Below, piece by piece: positions 63,690 to 64,000 of a DNA stretch of 64,000 nucleotides. The notes below the pieces were generated by a model that was not told where the DNA came from, made no database searches, and worked only from the letters and a program-made list of their open reading frames with translations. Within the stretch, counting starts at the first letter, position 1. The number at the start of each line of letters is the position of its first letter. Position numbers and translations under genes: made by a program. The stretch covers positions 186,001 to 250,000 of the forward strand of contig NZ_JAEUAO010000001.1 in the NCBI RefSeq assembly GCF_019511375.1. Direction: 5' to 3'. This stretch comes from Rhizobium herbae (GTDB lineage Bacteria; Pseudomonadota; Alphaproteobacteria; Rhizobiales; Rhizobiaceae).

Positions 63690-63795
63690 GTCATCCCCTT
63701 TGGAACGGTATTGAAAAGATGCTGCCTGCATAAGCGTCCGGGCATCGGCGGTAAAGCCATGGCGACGGCTTTGTTGCTGAAAGAGAAGACAGAAG

Positions 63796-63820
63796 GATCC
63801 GGCGACCGAGCACCGCCGGC
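63796..63820 (-). terminator. Terminator after cyclopropane synthase gene
   Basis: On the minus strand CCGGCG, loop GTGCTCGGT, CGCCGG followed by a T/C-rich tail (ATCCTTCTGTCTTC). The hairpin lies within 10 bp of the stop. Confidence 0.65.
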
Positions 63821-63828
63821 GATACTCT

Positions 63829-64000
63829 CATTCGTAGACTATCTGTCGGACGTCGATGTTCCGTGCCCGGAAACCGGCCTCGCAATAGAACAGATAGAAT
63901 TCCCACAGGCGCTTGAAGCGCGCATCGAAGCCGAGCGGCTCGACCTTGTCCCAGACGCTCCAGAAGCGCTGACGCCATTCGGCGAGCGTGCGTGCGTAGT
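63829..64000 (-). CDS. Cyclopropane-fatty-acyl-phospholipid synthase, C-terminal part
   Basis: Only the last 57 codons lie in the window, running off its right edge. The peptide reads YARTLAEWRQRFWSVWDKVE then FKRLWEFYLFYCEAGFRARN and NIDVRQIVYE. The 'HYA.TL..W..RF', 'W.FYL..C.AGF' and 'ID..Q' blocks are the C-terminal hallmark of the CFA synthase family, which adds methylene to unsaturated acyl chains using SAM. Without the N-terminus, the product (CFA or a related SAM-dependent methyltransferase) cannot be told. Confidence 0.85.

Noticed and set aside
63690..63830. Guanidine riboswitch upstream of the SMR pair
   Set aside because: The paired ACGR-loop hairpins of the guanidine-II class were not found; the only hairpin is the terminator of the upstream gene.

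Overview
The window is a gene-dense, GC-rich stretch of alphaproteobacterial chromosome. Gene content and order point to Rhizobiaceae (Rhizobium/Agrobacterium/Sinorhizobium group): scpB-tatABC-serS-surE-pcm, fused secDF followed by two complex I assembly-factor homologues, 47-residue DUF1127 proteins, a tandem pair of anti-Shine-Dalgarno small RNAs of the alpha-r14 (NfeR1) type, a class I PHA synthase, and a B12-dependent ribonucleotide reductase (nrdJ) carrying an NrdR box pair. I see no prophage, insertion sequence, integrase, CRISPR array or plasmid function. This is core chromosome with small lineage-specific patches.

Layout. 1-8.5 kb: end of scpB, Tat translocon, serS, surE-pcm, a frameshifted methyltransferase, an unknown protein and a LysM/LytM lipoprotein (surE-pcm-nlpD order as in enterobacteria). 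8.5-15.8 kb: DUF815 ATPase, yajC-secDF, Mth938/NDUFAF3-like and NDUFAF6-like genes, a membrane protein, trmFO. 15.9-19.4 kb: two DUF1127 genes, two tandem alpha-r14-like sRNAs, a small unknown gene, and a DUF2157/GDYXXLXY membrane pair whose second member is frameshifted. 19.6-28.5 kb: tRNA-Leu, tig, sth, corA, and a minus-strand run radC-map-sfsA-phaC. 28.7-33.7 kb: lipoprotein, aminotransferase, hom, recJ. 33.7-38.5 kb: duplicated tRNA-Glu, M15 peptidase lipoprotein, glyoxalase, double cold-shock protein, DUF192, tRNA-Pro, NDUFS4-like subunit, tRNA-Arg. 38.8-43 kb: ddl, mgtC, a GlxA-type regulator and two unknown genes. 43.2-53.5 kb: nrdJ, gpt, tRNA-Leu, CinA-like protein, ilvA and several small hypotheticals. 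53.5-64 kb: hydrolase, HlyU-like, diguanylate cyclase, divergent aldR/ald, DUF1203, then sseA-GNAT, alaX, cysK, an SDR, a paired SMR exporter and the end of a cyclopropane-fatty-acid synthase.

Themes. Export and envelope functions dominate the first 15 kb. Three genes relate to respiratory complex I: the adjacent NDUFAF3 and NDUFAF6 homologues beside secDF, and the NDUFS4-like subunit. The most distinctive signals are the tandem sRNA pair with six anti-SD loops, the NrdR box pair of nrdJ, two frameshifted genes (one at a CTT-TGA site like that of prfB), an orphan minus-strand terminator between mgtC and the glxA-type gene, and a recent duplication of tRNA-Glu together with its promoter. I found nothing that demands a wholly new system.
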